A stretch of DNA of 64,000 nt from Microbispora oryzae (GCF_017896165.1 NZ_JAFCNB010000002.1:434001-498000), one strand, 5' to 3'. Counted from the stretch's first letter, positions 19,868 through 29,524 are shown. The notes: generated by a model not told the origin, from the letters alone. Made by a program: numbers and translations.

Positions 19868-20617
19868 CTAGGCGGGCACCGGGCCGGCGCCCTCGCGGGC
19901 GTCGCGCAGGGCCCGGATCGCGGTCCAGGCGGCCTCCGCGGCCTGCTGCTCGGCCTCCTTCTTGCTGCGGCCGGCGCCCTCGCCGTACTCCTTGCCGCCG
20001 ACGTGCACCGTGGCCACGAACGACTTGGCGTGGTCGGGCCCGCTCTCGTCGACGTGGTACTCGGGGACGCCGAGCATCTCGGCCGCGGTGAGCTCCTGCA
20101 GCGACGTCTTCCAGTCGAGACCCGCGCCCAGCGAGGCCGAGCGGGTGATCAGCGGATCGAACAGCAGGTGCACCACCCGGAACGCCTCGTCGAGGCCCTT
20201 GTCGACGTAGACCGTGCCGATCAGGGCTTCGAGGGTGTCGGCCAGGATGGACGACTTGTCCCGTCCGCCCGTGCCCTCCTCGCCCCGGCCGAGGCGCAGG
20301 TATTTGCCGAGGTCGAGGGTCCTGGCGACGTCCGCGAGCGCGCGCATGTTGACCACCGCGGCCCGCAGCTTCGCGAGCTGGCCCTCGGGGAGGTCGGGGT
20401 GGTTGCGGTACAGCGTGTCGGTGACCACCAGGCCCAGCACGGAGTCACCCAGGAACTCCAGCCGTTCGTTGGTCGGCAGCCCGCCGTTCTCGTACGCGTA
20501 GGAGCGATGGGTCAGCGCCCGCTCCAGGATGGGGGTGCTCAACCCGACGTCGAGCATCTGGCTCAGTTCGTCTCTGGCGACCTCGACGGCCACCGGCTTT
20601 CCCGATGGGACGCCCAT
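19868..20617 (-). CDS. rnc: Ribonuclease III
   Basis: The 249-residue enzyme cuts double-stranded RNA, including rRNA precursors. The catalytic signature [16 protein letters not shown] lies at about 49-64, with a second acidic cluster in [13 protein letters not shown], and a C-terminal double-stranded RNA-binding domain starts at [16 protein letters not shown] and includes [19 protein letters not shown] 20617 is preceded by GGGAGGAG at 4 bases. mutM follows directly. Confidence 0.96.
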   Translation of the reverse strand: MGVPSGKPVAVEVARDELSQMLDVGLSTPILERALTHRSYAYENGGLPTNERLEFLGDSVLGLVVTDTLYRNHPDLPEGQLAKLRAAVVNMRALADVARTLDLGKYLRLGRGEEGTGGRDKSSILADTLEALIGTVYVDKGLDEAFRVVHLLFDPLITRSASLGAGLDWKTSLQELTAAEMLGVPEYHVDESGPDHAKSFVATVHVGGKEYGEGAGRSKKEAEQQAAEAAWTAIRALRDAREGAGPVPA

Positions 20618-20691
20618 CGATCTCCTCCCAAACTCCGGCGCATGGCAGGGCCGTGCACGGAGGCGGGCGGATCGCTGTCCGGCCCGAAGGC

Positions 20692-20738
20692 GTGGTGGAC
20701 GCCGGGCCTCCGGTGTCGGAGGCCCCGGCGTCCACCAC
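20692..20738 (-). terminator. Strong hairpin after rpmF
   Basis: A 21-bp stem with one bulged base (20692-20712 with 20717-20738) and a GTGT loop lies between the rpmF stop and the rnc start, separating the DUF177-rpmF unit from rnc-mutM. Confidence 0.8.
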
Positions 20739-20867
20739 GGCCGCGGGCATGTGGGTCTGTCGCGTCGCTGCCGCCGCCGCACGTACCTGTGGAACAGACT
20801 CGTTGAACACCGTAACGCCGGCCGGCTCGTTTGACGATCCGGCCGGCGCCACTTGCGCACGCCGCGA

Positions 20868-21047
20868 TCAGGCCGACGGCTGGATGACCTGACGGCGGTT
20901 GTAGGTGCCACACGTCGGGCACGCGATGTGCGGGCGCTTGGGCGAGCGGCACTGCGGGCAGCTCACGAGTGCCACCGCCGCCGCCTTCCACTGGGACCTG
21001 CGGGCGCGGGTGTTGCTCCGCGACATCTTCCGCTTGGGGACGGCCAC
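20868..21047 (-). CDS. rpmF: Ribosomal protein bL32
   Basis: The 59-residue protein has the bL32 N-terminus [20 protein letters not shown] and two CXXC pairs (CPQC, CPTC), so it is the zinc-binding (C+) form. GTG 21047 is preceded by AGGAGGG. It begins one base after the DUF177 gene ends, the usual yceD-rpmF pair. Confidence 0.97.
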   Translation of the reverse strand: MAVPKRKMSRSNTRARRSQWKAAAVALVSCPQCRSPKRPHIACPTCGTYNRRQVIQPSA

Positions 21048-21048
21048 G

Positions 21049-21603
21049 TCAACCCTCCTGATCGTCTTCCTTGTCCACAACCAAACCCTGCAGCGCCGCC
21101 CAGCGTGCGTCGACCGTGTCGTGCCGGTGGTCCGGGCCGGCGTCCGCCAGCTTGACCCCGCACTCCGTGCAGAGACCGGCGCAGTCATCACCACACACCG
21201 GGCTCAGCGGCAGCGCGAGCACCACCGCGTCACGGAATACCGGCTCCAGATCGAGCAGTTCGCCGTCGAGGAGCAGATCGTCCTCGCCGGCGTCCTCCGC
21301 CGAGTAGAAGTAAAGCTCCTGGAAGTCGACCTCGACCTGCGAGGTCAACGGATCCAGGCAGCGCGAGCACTCTCCCGTGAGAGGAGCCCGCGCCGTGCCC
21401 GTCACGAGCACGCCCTCCATCACCGCCTCGAGCCGGATGTCCAGCTCGACGTCGGCGCCCTTGGGGACGCCGATCATTCCGACCGCGAGGTCCGCCGGTG
21501 CCGGGAGAACCGGGCTGATCCTGCGCATCGATCCCGGTCGTCGGCCCAGATCATGGGTGGAAAGAACCCACGGGGCTCGGGGATCGAGGCTGTGCAGAGT
21601 CAT
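21049..21603 (-). CDS. DUF177 (YceD-type) protein
   Basis: The 184-residue protein belongs to the YceD/DUF177 family, which is linked to 23S rRNA processing or stability and nearly always precedes rpmF. It has [14 protein letters not shown], the core [20 protein letters not shown] with CSRC, and two more Cys in [13 protein letters not shown], a likely metal site. I prefer ATG 21603 to ATG 21621 because it matches the N-terminal length I recall in streptomycetes. Confidence 0.9.
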   Translation of the reverse strand: MTLHSLDPRAPWVLSTHDLGRRPGSMRRISPVLPAPADLAVGMIGVPKGADVELDIRLEAVMEGVLVTGTARAPLTGECSRCLDPLTSQVEVDFQELYFYSAEDAGEDDLLLDGELLDLEPVFRDAVVLALPLSPVCGDDCAGLCTECGVKLADAGPDHRHDTVDARWAALQGLVVDKEDDQEG

Positions 21604-21673
21604 CCTGCTCTCATTAGGCATGGCGAATCACCGCCGTCGTGCAAGGCTGAAAGGCAACAATACCAGCCCCGGC

Positions 21674-22150
21674 TCAGCCCCTGAGCCGCTCGACGAGGAG
21701 GTCGTGCACGAGGTCGGGGACCAGGCCCGACACGTCACCTCCGTACCGCGCGATCTCCTTCAGCCGGCTGGAGGAGAGGAACGAATACTCCGGGTTGGTG
21801 GACATGAAGAGCGTCTCCACACCGGACATCCGATAGTTGAGCTGCGCCATCTGCAACTCGTAGTCGAAGTCGCTGACCGCGCGCAGGCCCTTGACGATCG
21901 TCGGGATGCTCTGCTGCCGGCAGAAGTCGACCAGCAGCCCGTGAAACTTCTCGACCCTGATGTTGCCGTACTCCTTCGTCACCGCCTGCAGCATCTCGAT
22001 GCGCTCGTCGACGGTGAACAGGCTCCGCTTCTCGATGTTGATGAGCACGGCCACGACGACCTCGTCGTACAGGCGCGATGTCCTGCCGATGATGTCCAGA
22101 TGCCCGTTGGTCACGGGGTCGAACGATCCAGGGCAGACGACTCGGCGCAA
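21674..22150 (-). CDS. coaD: Phosphopantetheine adenylyltransferase
   Basis: The 158-residue enzyme makes dephospho-CoA from 4'-phosphopantetheine and ATP. It has the nucleotidyltransferase motif PGSFDPVTNGHLD near the N-terminus and the C-terminal YSFLSSSRLKEIA. The start is TTG at 22150, six bases after GGGGG. rsmD lies 16 bases upstream on the same strand. Confidence 0.96.
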   Translation of the reverse strand: MRRVVCPGSFDPVTNGHLDIIGRTSRLYDEVVVAVLINIEKRSLFTVDERIEMLQAVTKEYGNIRVEKFHGLLVDFCRQQSIPTIVKGLRAVSDFDYELQMAQLNYRMSGVETLFMSTNPEYSFLSSSRLKEIARYGGDVSGLVPDLVHDLLVERLRG

Positions 22151-22166
22151 GACGCACCCCCACGAT

Positions 22167-22736
22167 TCACGGGTTCCCGGCTGCGCGACCGTACCAAACG
22201 GACGCTTCGCCGTACCGGCGGACCCTGTCTTCCGCGAAACCCGGCGGCCACACCAGGTCCTTACCCCGCGACTCGCGTTCCACCGCCACCAGCGCCCCGT
22301 CCGCGAGCCAGCCGTTGTCGCGCAGCGCCTCCAGCACCCGTGTCACCGCCTCGTCCGCGACCGCGTACGGAGGGTCGGCGAAGACGAAGTCGTACGGCTC
22401 CTCGCACGGCCTGGCGACCACGCGTTCGACCTTCTCGGCGCGGAGCGCCGCCCCCGGCAGCCCGAGCGCCGCGATGTTGTCCCTGATCGTCCGGGCGGCC
22501 CTCGCCTCCGATTCGACGAGCAGGGCGTGCGCCGCGCCCCTGCTGAGCGCCTCCAGGCCCACCGCTCCGGAGCCCGCGTACAGGTCGAGGACCCGGGCGC
22601 CGTCGAGCGCGCCGAGCGCCGAGCCGACCGTGGCGAACAGCCCCTCCCTGGTGCGGTCGCTGGTCGGCCTGGTCGATCTTCCCGGCGGGACGGCGAGCCT
22701 GCGTCCCCCGGCCGTCCCTGCGATCACCCGCGTCAC
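22167..22736 (-). CDS. rsmD: 16S rRNA (guanine966-N2)-methyltransferase RsmD
   Basis: The 189-residue enzyme methylates G966 of 16S rRNA. It has the SAM motif VLDLYAGSGAVGLEALSRG and the catalytic DPPY (FVFADPPYAVAD), and the N-terminal GTAGGRRLAVPPG typical of RsmD. GTG 22736 gives the normal N-terminus. It heads a rsmD-coaD unit. Confidence 0.95.
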   Translation of the reverse strand: MTRVIAGTAGGRRLAVPPGRSTRPTSDRTREGLFATVGSALGALDGARVLDLYAGSGAVGLEALSRGAAHALLVESEARAARTIRDNIAALGLPGAALRAEKVERVVARPCEEPYDFVFADPPYAVADEAVTRVLEALRDNGWLADGALVAVERESRGKDLVWPPGFAEDRVRRYGEASVWYGRAAGNP

Positions 22737-22902
22737 CCGTCCATTGTCCCGCCGTCCGTGCCGTCCTCTGCGCCGCCGTCTCTGTCGCCGTCTGTGCCTC
22801 GCCCGTGCGCGCCGGGGAGCGGCAAAATCGATCACAGTCAAGAGTGGGCAAGCGGCGGCGAGGAATGAGTAAGACCGGTATCGCGGGACCGCCCCGATCC
22901 GC

Positions 22903-22995
22903 ATGATGAGTTCTGCGGCCTTCGAGGTGACCCAGGGGAAGGCCGGTCGGCGTGATCGTGAGCCCTTCCGCACGTCGGCGCCCTCGGCGACCTGA
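22903..22995 (+). CDS. Possible 30-residue small protein
   Basis: ATG 22903 opens a 30-codon frame (MMSSAAFEVTQGKAGRRDRE then PFRTSAPSAT) that ends nine bases before a 20-bp perfect terminator stem, in a gap between minus-strand genes. There is no ribosome site and no recognised family. The tight coupling to the terminator is the only support. Confidence 0.2.
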   Translation: MMSSAAFEVTQGKAGRRDREPFRTSAPSAT

Positions 22996-23004
22996 CCCGA
23001 GGGT

Positions 23005-23056
23005 GGGCCCAGCCCTGGGACGGCATTCGGGGGGAGGCCGTCCCAGGGCTGGGCCC
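23005..23056. terminator. 20-bp perfect hairpin downstream of recG
   Basis: A perfect 20-bp stem (23005-23024 with 23037-23056) closes a 12-nt G-rich loop, 76 bases past the recG stop. It can act in either direction. Confidence 0.85.
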
Positions 23057-23132
23057 TGGGTCATTTGAGGAGCCGTTCCCGTGGCCCTCGGCCCAGAGGC
23101 CCTGCTGAGGCTCATTCAGACCCCCGGCGGCC

Positions 23133-25340
23133 TCAGGCCTTCTCCAGGAACTCCGCGCGTTCGCCGCCCACCACGACGTCGAGCTCGGCGCGCAGGGCGG
23201 GATGGGCGGCCAGCTCCGGATCGGCCGCCAGCAGCGCCGTGGCCTCCGTCCGGGCCGTCTCGATCACATCCTCGTCGCGCAGCAACTGGAGCAGCTTCAG
23301 CGACGACTTCCGGCCCGACTGGGCCGCACCCAGCACGTCGCCCTCCCTGCGCTGCTCCAGGTCGACCCGGGACAACGCGAATCCGTCCAGCGTCTCGGCC
23401 ACCGCGTCGAGCCGCCGCCGGGCGGGGGTGCCTTCGGGCGCCTCGCTGACCAGCAGGCACAGCCCCGGCAGTCCGCCCCGGCCCACCCGGCCGCGCAACT
23501 GGTGCAGTTGCGAGACACCGAACCGGTCGGCATCCATGATCACCATGACGGACGAGTTGGGCACGTCCACCCCGACCTCGATCACCGTCGTCGCCACCAC
23601 GACGTCGATCTCGCCCCCGGCGAAGGCCCGCATCACGGCGTCCTTCTCCTCCGGGGGCAGCTTGCCGTGCAGCACGCCGACCCGCAGCCCGTGGAGCGGC
23701 CCCTCGGCGAGCAGCTGCGCCACGTCGAGCACGGCCAGCGGTGGGCGACGCTCCCCGGCGTCCGTGTCCCCGGCGCCGTCCCCGTCCAGATCCACGTCTG
23801 CGTTCAGATCTCCCTCGTCGCCCTCCTGGTCGCCGATGCGCGGGCACACCACGTATGCCTGGCGGCCGAGGGCGACCTCCTCACGCACCCGCTGCCAGGC
23901 GCGGTCGAGGAAGTGCGGCTTGTCGGAGACGGGCACCACATGGGTGGTGATGGGAGCGCGCCCCGACGGCAGCTGGGAGAGCGTGGACACCTCGAGGTCG
24001 CCGAACACGGTCATGGCCACCGTGCGGGGAATGGGCGTGGCGGTCATGACGAGCACGTGCGGCCGCCCGCCGCCGCCCTTCTCCCGTAGCGCGTCGCGCT
24101 GCTCGACCCCGAACCTGTGCTGCTCGTCCACCACGACGAGGCCCAGGTCGGCGAACTGCACGCGCTCCTGCAGCACCGCGTGGGTGCCGATCACGATCCC
24201 GGCCGCGCCGGACGCCGCGTCGAGCAGCGCGGCCCTGCGGGCCGCCGCGCCCATGGAGCCGGTGAGCAGGGCGACGACGGTGCCGCCGAACATGCCGCCG
24301 GTGGCGAGGTCGCCCAGCATGCCGACGATCGACCGGTGATGCTGCTGCGCCAGCACCTCGGTGGGGGCGAGCAGCACCGCCTGCCCGCCCGAGTCGACGA
24401 CCTGGAGCATGGCCCGCAGCGCCACCACGGTCTTGCCCGCGCCGACCTCCCCCTGCAGCAGCCGGTGCATGGGGTGCTCGCGGGCGAGATCGGCCGCGAT
24501 CTCGTCGCCCACCTGCCGCTGGCCCTCCGTGAGCTGGAACGGCAACCTCTTGTCGAACTGGCCCAGCAGGCCGTCCTCACAGCCGGGGCGGGGCCGCGCC
24601 AGCCAGGCGGACGCCGCCATGCGCCGCCGCACGAGCACCGCCTGCAGCACGAACGCCTCGTCGAAGGCGAGCCTGGCCCGGGACCTGGCGAGGTCGCCGG
24701 GGTCCCTCGGCCGGTGGATGCCGCGCAGCGCGTCCTCGATCGCGGTCAGCCCGAGCCGGTCGCGCACGGCGGCGGGGACGGGGTCGTCCAGGCTGAGGAC
24801 GTCGAGGACGGTCTGCACGGCTCTGCGGATCTTCCAGCTGGCCAGCCCCTGGGCCGACGGATAGATGGGCACCAGGGCGGAGGCGAACTCCGCCGCGGTC
24901 TCCGCCGACTCGTCGAACGACTCGTACTCCGGGTGGGTGAGCGAGACGCGCCTGGTCCTGGCCGTGGAGAAGACGTTGACCTTCCCCGAGAACATCGCCT
25001 CCGCTCCCGGCTTCAGCCGCTGCTCGGCCACGAAGGCCCCCTTGCCGAAGAAGGCGAGGTGGAGCCGGTCCTTGCCGTCGGTGACCTCGACGTCGAGCCA
25101 GGTGCCCTGCCGGTTCTTCATCGGGCGCCGCACCGCCGAGGAGACCTTGCCGACGACGGTGACGTGCTCGTCGTGCTCAAGGGAGGCGATGGGCGTCAGC
25201 TCACCGCGCCGCGCGTAGCGCCGGGGGTAGTGGCGCAGCAGCTCGCCGACCGTCGTGATGCCCAGCGCGCTCTCCAGCGGCGCCGCCGTGCGGCCCACCG
25301 CCTTCCGCAGCGGCTCGTCGAAGCTCGTCACGACACCCAT
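23133..25340 (-). CDS. recG: ATP-dependent DNA helicase RecG
   Basis: The 735-residue helicase reverses stalled forks and branch-migrates Holliday junctions. It has the N-terminal wedge/OB region (HDEHVTVVGKVSSAV), Walker A LLQGEVGAGKTVVALRA, DEQH box (VVVDEQHRFGVEQR), TATPIPRT, and the C-terminal QLRGRVGRGG motif VI followed by the TRG-like region. A strongly acidic, Asp/Gly-rich insert lies at about residues 502-531 between the helicase lobes' CPRI motif and the VAQLLAEG segment. Start at ATG 25340. Confidence 0.96.
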   Translation of the reverse strand: MGVVTSFDEPLRKAVGRTAAPLESALGITTVGELLRHYPRRYARRGELTPIASLEHDEHVTVVGKVSSAVRRPMKNRQGTWLDVEVTDGKDRLHLAFFGKGAFVAEQRLKPGAEAMFSGKVNVFSTARTRRVSLTHPEYESFDESAETAAEFASALVPIYPSAQGLASWKIRRAVQTVLDVLSLDDPVPAAVRDRLGLTAIEDALRGIHRPRDPGDLARSRARLAFDEAFVLQAVLVRRRMAASAWLARPRPGCEDGLLGQFDKRLPFQLTEGQRQVGDEIAADLAREHPMHRLLQGEVGAGKTVVALRAMLQVVDSGGQAVLLAPTEVLAQQHHRSIVGMLGDLATGGMFGGTVVALLTGSMGAAARRAALLDAASGAAGIVIGTHAVLQERVQFADLGLVVVDEQHRFGVEQRDALREKGGGGRPHVLVMTATPIPRTVAMTVFGDLEVSTLSQLPSGRAPITTHVVPVSDKPHFLDRAWQRVREEVALGRQAYVVCPRIGDQEGDEGDLNADVDLDGDGAGDTDAGERRPPLAVLDVAQLLAEGPLHGLRVGVLHGKLPPEEKDAVMRAFAGGEIDVVVATTVIEVGVDVPNSSVMVIMDADRFGVSQLHQLRGRVGRGGLPGLCLLVSEAPEGTPARRRLDAVAETLDGFALSRVDLEQRREGDVLGAAQSGRKSSLKLLQLLRDEDVIETARTEATALLAADPELAAHPALRAELDVVVGGERAEFLEKA

Positions 25341-25368
25341 TAGTACCCCGGCACGCCGACATTCCGGC

Positions 25369-26964
25369 TCACTCGACGCCGATGAGCAACGGATAACCGC
25401 CCTGCCCGCCCTCGTACACGACGATCTCGATGTCCGGCCGGGTCCGTTCCAGGTGGCCGCGCACGGCGTCAAGCAGGGCGGGCGGGGCGTCCAGACCGGT
25501 CACGAGGGTGACCATCTCGCTGCCGCCGGAGACCAGCCGGCCGGCGATCTCGACGGCGGTCGCGGCGAGGCCGCCGCCGATCAGCGCGACCTCGCCGTCG
25601 ACCACGCCCAGCACGTCGCCGGGCCGGCAGATCCCCGCGCTGGTCACCGCCTCGCGGTCGGCCACCCACACGTGACCGTGGCGGGTGTGCCCGGCCACGT
25701 CGGTCATGGCCACCACGTCGTCGTCGAAGCGGCGCAGCGGATCGTGTACGGCGAGGGCGGCCAGGCCCTGGACGGACGCCCGGGTCGGCAGCACGCTGAC
25801 GGTGGCGCCGCCCTCCCGGGCGATCTCCGCCGCGGCCACCGCGACGGCGTGGACCGCCTCGTCGTTCGGCAGCACGGCGACCTCCGCTCCGGCCTCGCGA
25901 ACAGCTCCGAGCAGCGCCGCGAGGGACGGCGTGGCGCCTGGCTCGCGCCGGACGACCACGGCTCCCGCCTCGCGGAACAGCGCGGCGAGCCCGTCGCCCG
26001 CCGCGACGGCGACCACGCCGCGCCCGCCCGGCGTACTGTGCCCGCCCCGCCTACTGTGACCGCCTCCCGTCCCCGTCCCGTGTCCGCCCAGGTAGGTCAC
26101 CCGGATGCGGTACGGCCGGCCGGCGGCGAGCCCCGCCTCGATCGCCGCTCCGGCGTCGTCGACGTGGACGTGCACATTCCAGAGCCCGTCGCCGCCGACG
26201 ATCACGAGGCTGTCGCCCAGGGCGTCCAGTTCGGCCCGCAGGCGCTCCACCTGCCCGGGACCGGCGTCGAGGAGGTACATGACCTCGTATCCGGGGCCGT
26301 CGTCCGGCTCCGCGACGATCTTCTCGGTGGGCGCGGGCACCTCGTGCCGGTCGCTGTACGCCTCCGACACCACCTCGGCGAGGCTCTCCAGCATGATGAC
26401 GAGACCCGCCGCGCCCGCGTCGACCACGCCGTTGTGGGCCAGCACGTCGAGCTGCCCGGTCGTGCTCCGCAGCGCGCGGCGCGCCTCCGCGGCCGCGCGC
26501 CCCGTCACGTCGACGAGGTCGCCGGAGGCCTCCTCCACCGCGCGGGCGACCGCCGCCAGCACGGTGAGGACGGTGCCCTCGACCGGGCGGGCCACCGCGG
26601 CCCTGGCCAGCTCCGACGCGTGGCGGAACGCCTCGCGCAGGTCGGCCCCGCCGCCCTCCGCCTCCCCGAGCACCTCGGCCAGGCCGCCGATCGCCTGGCT
26701 GACGATCACTCCGGAGTTGCCCCTCGCGCCGATCAGCGCGCCGCGCGCCAGCGCCGGCCAGACCCGGTCGGCACCGGCGTCCGCGGGCACCTCGTCCAGC
26801 GCCTCGGCGGCGGCCAGAAGCGTGCGGTGGAGGTTGGTGCCCGTGTCGCCGTCCGGCACGGGGAACACGTTGAGAGCGTCGATCTCCGTCCGGGCCCGCC
26901 CCAGCGCCTCGGCGCAGCGCCGGGCCCACCGCCGGACCGCGGGGCCGTCGAGCACCTTCAGCAT
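25369..26964 (-). CDS. DhaL-domain kinase of the YloV/FakA type
   Basis: The 531-residue protein has an N-terminal DhaL (DAK2) ATP-binding domain with NVFPVPDGDTGTNLHRT at about 33-49 and ARGNSGVIVSQAIGG at about 88-102, then the two extra domains of the YloV family. In firmicutes this protein (FakA) phosphorylates fatty acids bound to DegV-type FakB partners; no DegV gene is in this window, so the same role is only inferred. The gene lies 28 bases upstream of recG and diverges from rpmB, a conserved actinomycete arrangement. A Gly/His-rich linker (GGHGTGTGGGHSRRGGHS) splits the middle. Confidence 0.9.
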   Translation of the reverse strand: MLKVLDGPAVRRWARRCAEALGRARTEIDALNVFPVPDGDTGTNLHRTLLAAAEALDEVPADAGADRVWPALARGALIGARGNSGVIVSQAIGGLAEVLGEAEGGGADLREAFRHASELARAAVARPVEGTVLTVLAAVARAVEEASGDLVDVTGRAAAEARRALRSTTGQLDVLAHNGVVDAGAAGLVIMLESLAEVVSEAYSDRHEVPAPTEKIVAEPDDGPGYEVMYLLDAGPGQVERLRAELDALGDSLVIVGGDGLWNVHVHVDDAGAAIEAGLAAGRPYRIRVTYLGGHGTGTGGGHSRRGGHSTPGGRGVVAVAAGDGLAALFREAGAVVVRREPGATPSLAALLGAVREAGAEVAVLPNDEAVHAVAVAAAEIAREGGATVSVLPTRASVQGLAALAVHDPLRRFDDDVVAMTDVAGHTRHGHVWVADREAVTSAGICRPGDVLGVVDGEVALIGGGLAATAVEIAGRLVSGGSEMVTLVTGLDAPPALLDAVRGHLERTRPDIEIVVYEGGQGGYPLLIGVE

Positions 26965-27054
26965 CGGCCCCGTCCTTCCCTCCCGGTGCGTCCGGGCCCG
27001 GCATGCGCTAGCGTTGGCCGGACGAGATTATCGCCGTTCACCGCGATCCCCATT

Positions 27055-27083
27055 TGGCGTGGACCGGTGGACATCGGATATCC
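27055..27083 (+). promoter_or_regulatory. Candidate rpmB promoter
   Basis: TTGGCG (27055-27060), a 17-base spacer and GATATC (27078-27083) lie about 90 bases before the rpmB start in the divergent gap. Confidence 0.35.
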
Positions 27084-27172
27084 TCGTACGGCCAGCCGGT
27101 TGTCCCGGCATTGCTCGGATGAGCCGCTGTACCGGCGCCGGGCCGATCGACTGATCTAAAGGAGCGATTACC

Positions 27173-27358
27173 GTGGCTTCCGTCTGCGACGTCTGCGCCA
27201 AGAAGCCGATTTTCGGCAACAACGTCTCCCACTCGCACCGCCGCACCCGCCGCCGCTGGAACCCGAACATCCAGACCGTGCGCGCGGTGGTCAACGGGAC
27301 GCCGAAGCGGATGAACGTGTGCACCTCGTGCATCAAGGCGGGCAAGGTCTCGCGCTGA
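27173..27358 (+). CDS. rpmB: Ribosomal protein bL28
   Basis: The 61-residue protein begins [20 protein letters not shown] and carries two CXXC pairs (CDVC, CTSC), so it is the zinc-binding form. The start is GTG 27173, after AAAGGAG. It diverges from the DhaL/FakA gene and ends in a strong terminator, so it is monocistronic. Confidence 0.98.
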   Translation: MASVCDVCAKKPIFGNNVSHSHRRTRRRWNPNIQTVRAVVNGTPKRMNVCTSCIKAGKVSR

Positions 27359-27374
27359 CGCCTCACACTCGCTG

Positions 27375-27403
27375 AGCCCGCCACCGACCGGTGGCGGGCT
27401 TTC
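27375..27403 (+). terminator. Terminator after rpmB
   Basis: A 12-bp stem (27375-27386 with 27389-27400) followed by TTC lies 17 bases after the rpmB stop. Confidence 0.8.
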
Positions 27404-27467
27404 GCGTGCCTGCCGCTCGTCTTCCCCAGGCTCGTCGTTCCCGGCTCGTCCCGGGAGGACGGCTCGA

Positions 27468-28265
27468 TCAGGACCGGCGCAGGCGCCAGCCGTGGTCGAC
27501 GGGGCCGATGCCGGCGCCCAGCGGGAAGCCGTGCTCGATGGCCCCCGTGACGTACTCCTTCGCCCGCCGTACCGCCTCCGGAACGTCGTCCCCCAGGGCG
27601 AGGCAGGAGGCGACGGCGGAGGCCAGCGTGCAGCCGGTGCCGTGCGTGTGCCGGTTGTCGTGGCGCTCGGACCGGAAGCGGTGCTCGCTCGTCCCGTCCG
27701 TGAGCAGGTCGACCGGATCACCCGGCAGATGGCCGCCCTTGATCAGCGCCCAGCGGGGGCCGAGGGCCAGCACGGCCTCCGCCGCCCGGAGCAGGTCGTC
27801 CTCGTCTTCGACCTTGACGCCGGTGAGTTGCTCGACCTCCCAGAGATTGGGGGTGACCACGGTGGCCGCCGGCAGCAGCAGCGACTTCACCGTCGACACG
27901 GCGGCGGGCTCAAGCAGGCTGTCTCCGTGCTTCGACACGCCCACAGGGTCGACCACGACGGGCACGGTCACCCCTGACAGCACCTCGGCGACGGTCTCCA
28001 CGAGGACGGGCGAGGCCAGCATGCCGGTCTTGACGGCCTGTGCCCCGATGTCGCCCAGCACCGAGTCGAGCTGGGCCCGGACGGCCTCCGGAGGAAGCTC
28101 CCAGTAGCCCTGCACGCCGACGGAGTTCTGCGCGGTCACCGCCGCGATCACGCTCATGCCGTGCACCCCTAGGGCGAGCATCGTCTTCAGATCGGCCTGG
28201 ATGCCGGCGCCGCCGCCCGAGTCGGAACCGGCGATCGTCAGGACGCGTGGAGGGGTGATGGTCAT
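27468..28265 (-). CDS. thiD: Hydroxymethylpyrimidine/phosphomethylpyrimidine kinase
   Basis: The 265-residue ribokinase-fold enzyme phosphorylates HMP and HMP-P for thiamine synthesis. Landmarks are [20 protein letters not shown] at the N-terminus, [16 protein letters not shown] and the anion hole with catalytic Asp region [20 protein letters not shown] 28265 is preferred; ATG 28277 would add four residues. It follows the CBM2-like gene by 35 bases, downstream of thiL on the same strand. Confidence 0.95.
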   Translation of the reverse strand: MTITPPRVLTIAGSDSGGGAGIQADLKTMLALGVHGMSVIAAVTAQNSVGVQGYWELPPEAVRAQLDSVLGDIGAQAVKTGMLASPVLVETVAEVLSGVTVPVVVDPVGVSKHGDSLLEPAAVSTVKSLLLPAATVVTPNLWEVEQLTGVKVEDEDDLLRAAEAVLALGPRWALIKGGHLPGDPVDLLTDGTSEHRFRSERHDNRHTHGTGCTLASAVASCLALGDDVPEAVRRAKEYVTGAIEHGFPLGAGIGPVDHGWRLRRS

Positions 28266-28300
28266 GCACCCATCCAATCAGGCCCCGAACCGGGGCCGCC

Positions 28301-29524
28301 TCACCAGCCGCGGCGGTCGTCCGTCGTGACGCTGCACTCGCCCTGGTCAAGCGTGCACCGGTCCGGCGTGCCGGGGTCACCCTCGGCGACGAACGACACC
28401 CGCAGCGACTCACCTTCCCCGAGCGGCCGGGGCGAGCTGATGACGAGCGTGTCTCCCTGCTGCCGCCACTGCGCGCCCGCGAGGCTCAGCACGCGGCCGC
28501 CCACGGGAAGCCGGACCGACCAGGAGCCGAGCCTGGCCGCCTCGTTGCGCACCGACAGGCTGGCCGAGTATCCGTTCCGTCCCCGGGACGACACCGAGAG
28601 GTCCACGTGGACTCCCGGTCCGGCGGACGCGTCCGCCTGCGTGGGCCGGTCGGCGCCGCCGCCGCCCTGGTCACCGGCCTGATCGCTGTCCTGTCCACTG
28701 CCCGGGGCCTGGGCGTTCCCGCCGATCTGCCCCTTCATGTGATCGCGTCCCTGCCCCTGCGACTGGCCCTGCGACTGGCTCTGATCCTGCGACTGGGACG
28801 GGCCGGTGGAGTTCTCCGAGACGGCGTCTCCCACGTCCCCGCCGTTCGCGCCGTTCGCTGTGTCCCCGCCGTGCGGGACGGACGTACGGGACGTGGAGTG
28901 CTGCTCGCCGAGCGGCCGGGTGTCATCGGAGGACGCGTCCCGGGTGCCTTCGGCCCCGCCCGCGGGCGGCTTCACGGCGCCCGTCCCGGCGCCGTCACGG
29001 TGACCGGTCGAACGGGCCGGGGACGCCGAGGGGGTGGGAGCGCCCTCGGGGCTCGCCGCGTTCTGGTCGTTCGCGTCCGATCCGCCCGCGGCGGCGGACG
29101 GGGTCGCAGCCGCGCCGCCACGTGCCAGGAGCCCGTGCGAGGCGGTGCCCGCTGGAGGTTCGAGCGTCAGGGTCGTCCGCCCGGCCATCAGGCGGACCCC
29201 GCCGACGGTCACGCCGACGGCCAGGAACACGGACATGGCGGAGACGAGCGCCATCCGGCGCATCCGCCTGGACGGCTCGGGCGCCTCCCGCGAGGCGGAG
29301 CCGTGGAAACCGGCGCGGGTCCCGCGGCCGGTCGCCTTCGCCGGGTCGCTCCAGGCCGAGCCGAGGAAGCCGCGGCGCGACGCGTCCTCGGCCTCCAGCC
29401 GCTCAGGCGACAGTTCCTCGAAGCCCAGGGTCCGCGCACCGTCGTCGTCGGACGCGGACCATTCGGCGCCCCCTTGCGGGAGCGGCCCCTCGTCGGCCTG
29501 TCGTCCTGCCTTGTGACGCCCCAT
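28301..29524 (-). CDS. Membrane-anchored protein with C-terminal CBM2-like domain
   Basis: The 407-residue protein has a charged cytoplasmic N-terminus (about 1-90), one membrane helix ([20 protein letters not shown], about 91-110), a long Gly/Ser/Gln-rich spacer with [17 protein letters not shown], and a C-terminal beta domain ([20 protein letters not shown], Trp-containing [10 protein letters not shown], two Cys near the end) that resembles a type 2 carbohydrate-binding module. It probably displays a sugar- or wall-binding domain outside the cell. No catalytic domain is visible. It has its own promoter and sits between thiL and thiD. Confidence 0.8.
   Translation of the reverse strand: MGRHKAGRQADEGPLPQGGAEWSASDDDGARTLGFEELSPERLEAEDASRRGFLGSAWSDPAKATGRGTRAGFHGSASREAPEPSRRMRRMALVSAMSVFLAVGVTVGGVRLMAGRTTLTLEPPAGTASHGLLARGGAAATPSAAAGGSDANDQNAASPEGAPTPSASPARSTGHRDGAGTGAVKPPAGGAEGTRDASSDDTRPLGEQHSTSRTSVPHGGDTANGANGGDVGDAVSENSTGPSQSQDQSQSQGQSQGQGRDHMKGQIGGNAQAPGSGQDSDQAGDQGGGGADRPTQADASAGPGVHVDLSVSSRGRNGYSASLSVRNEAARLGSWSVRLPVGGRVLSLAGAQWRQQGDTLVISSPRPLGEGESLRVSFVAEGDPGTPDRCTLDQGECSVTTDDRRGW

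Larger units (their letters stand above)
22737..23132. other. Intergenic region between recG end and rsmD start
   Basis: These 396 bases hold a long terminator (23005-23056) and a possible tiny plus-strand frame at 22903-22995 (see there). A plus-strand AGGA-ATGAGTAAG at 22861-22870 opens only a 13-codon frame. No larger gene is supported. Confidence 0.5.
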
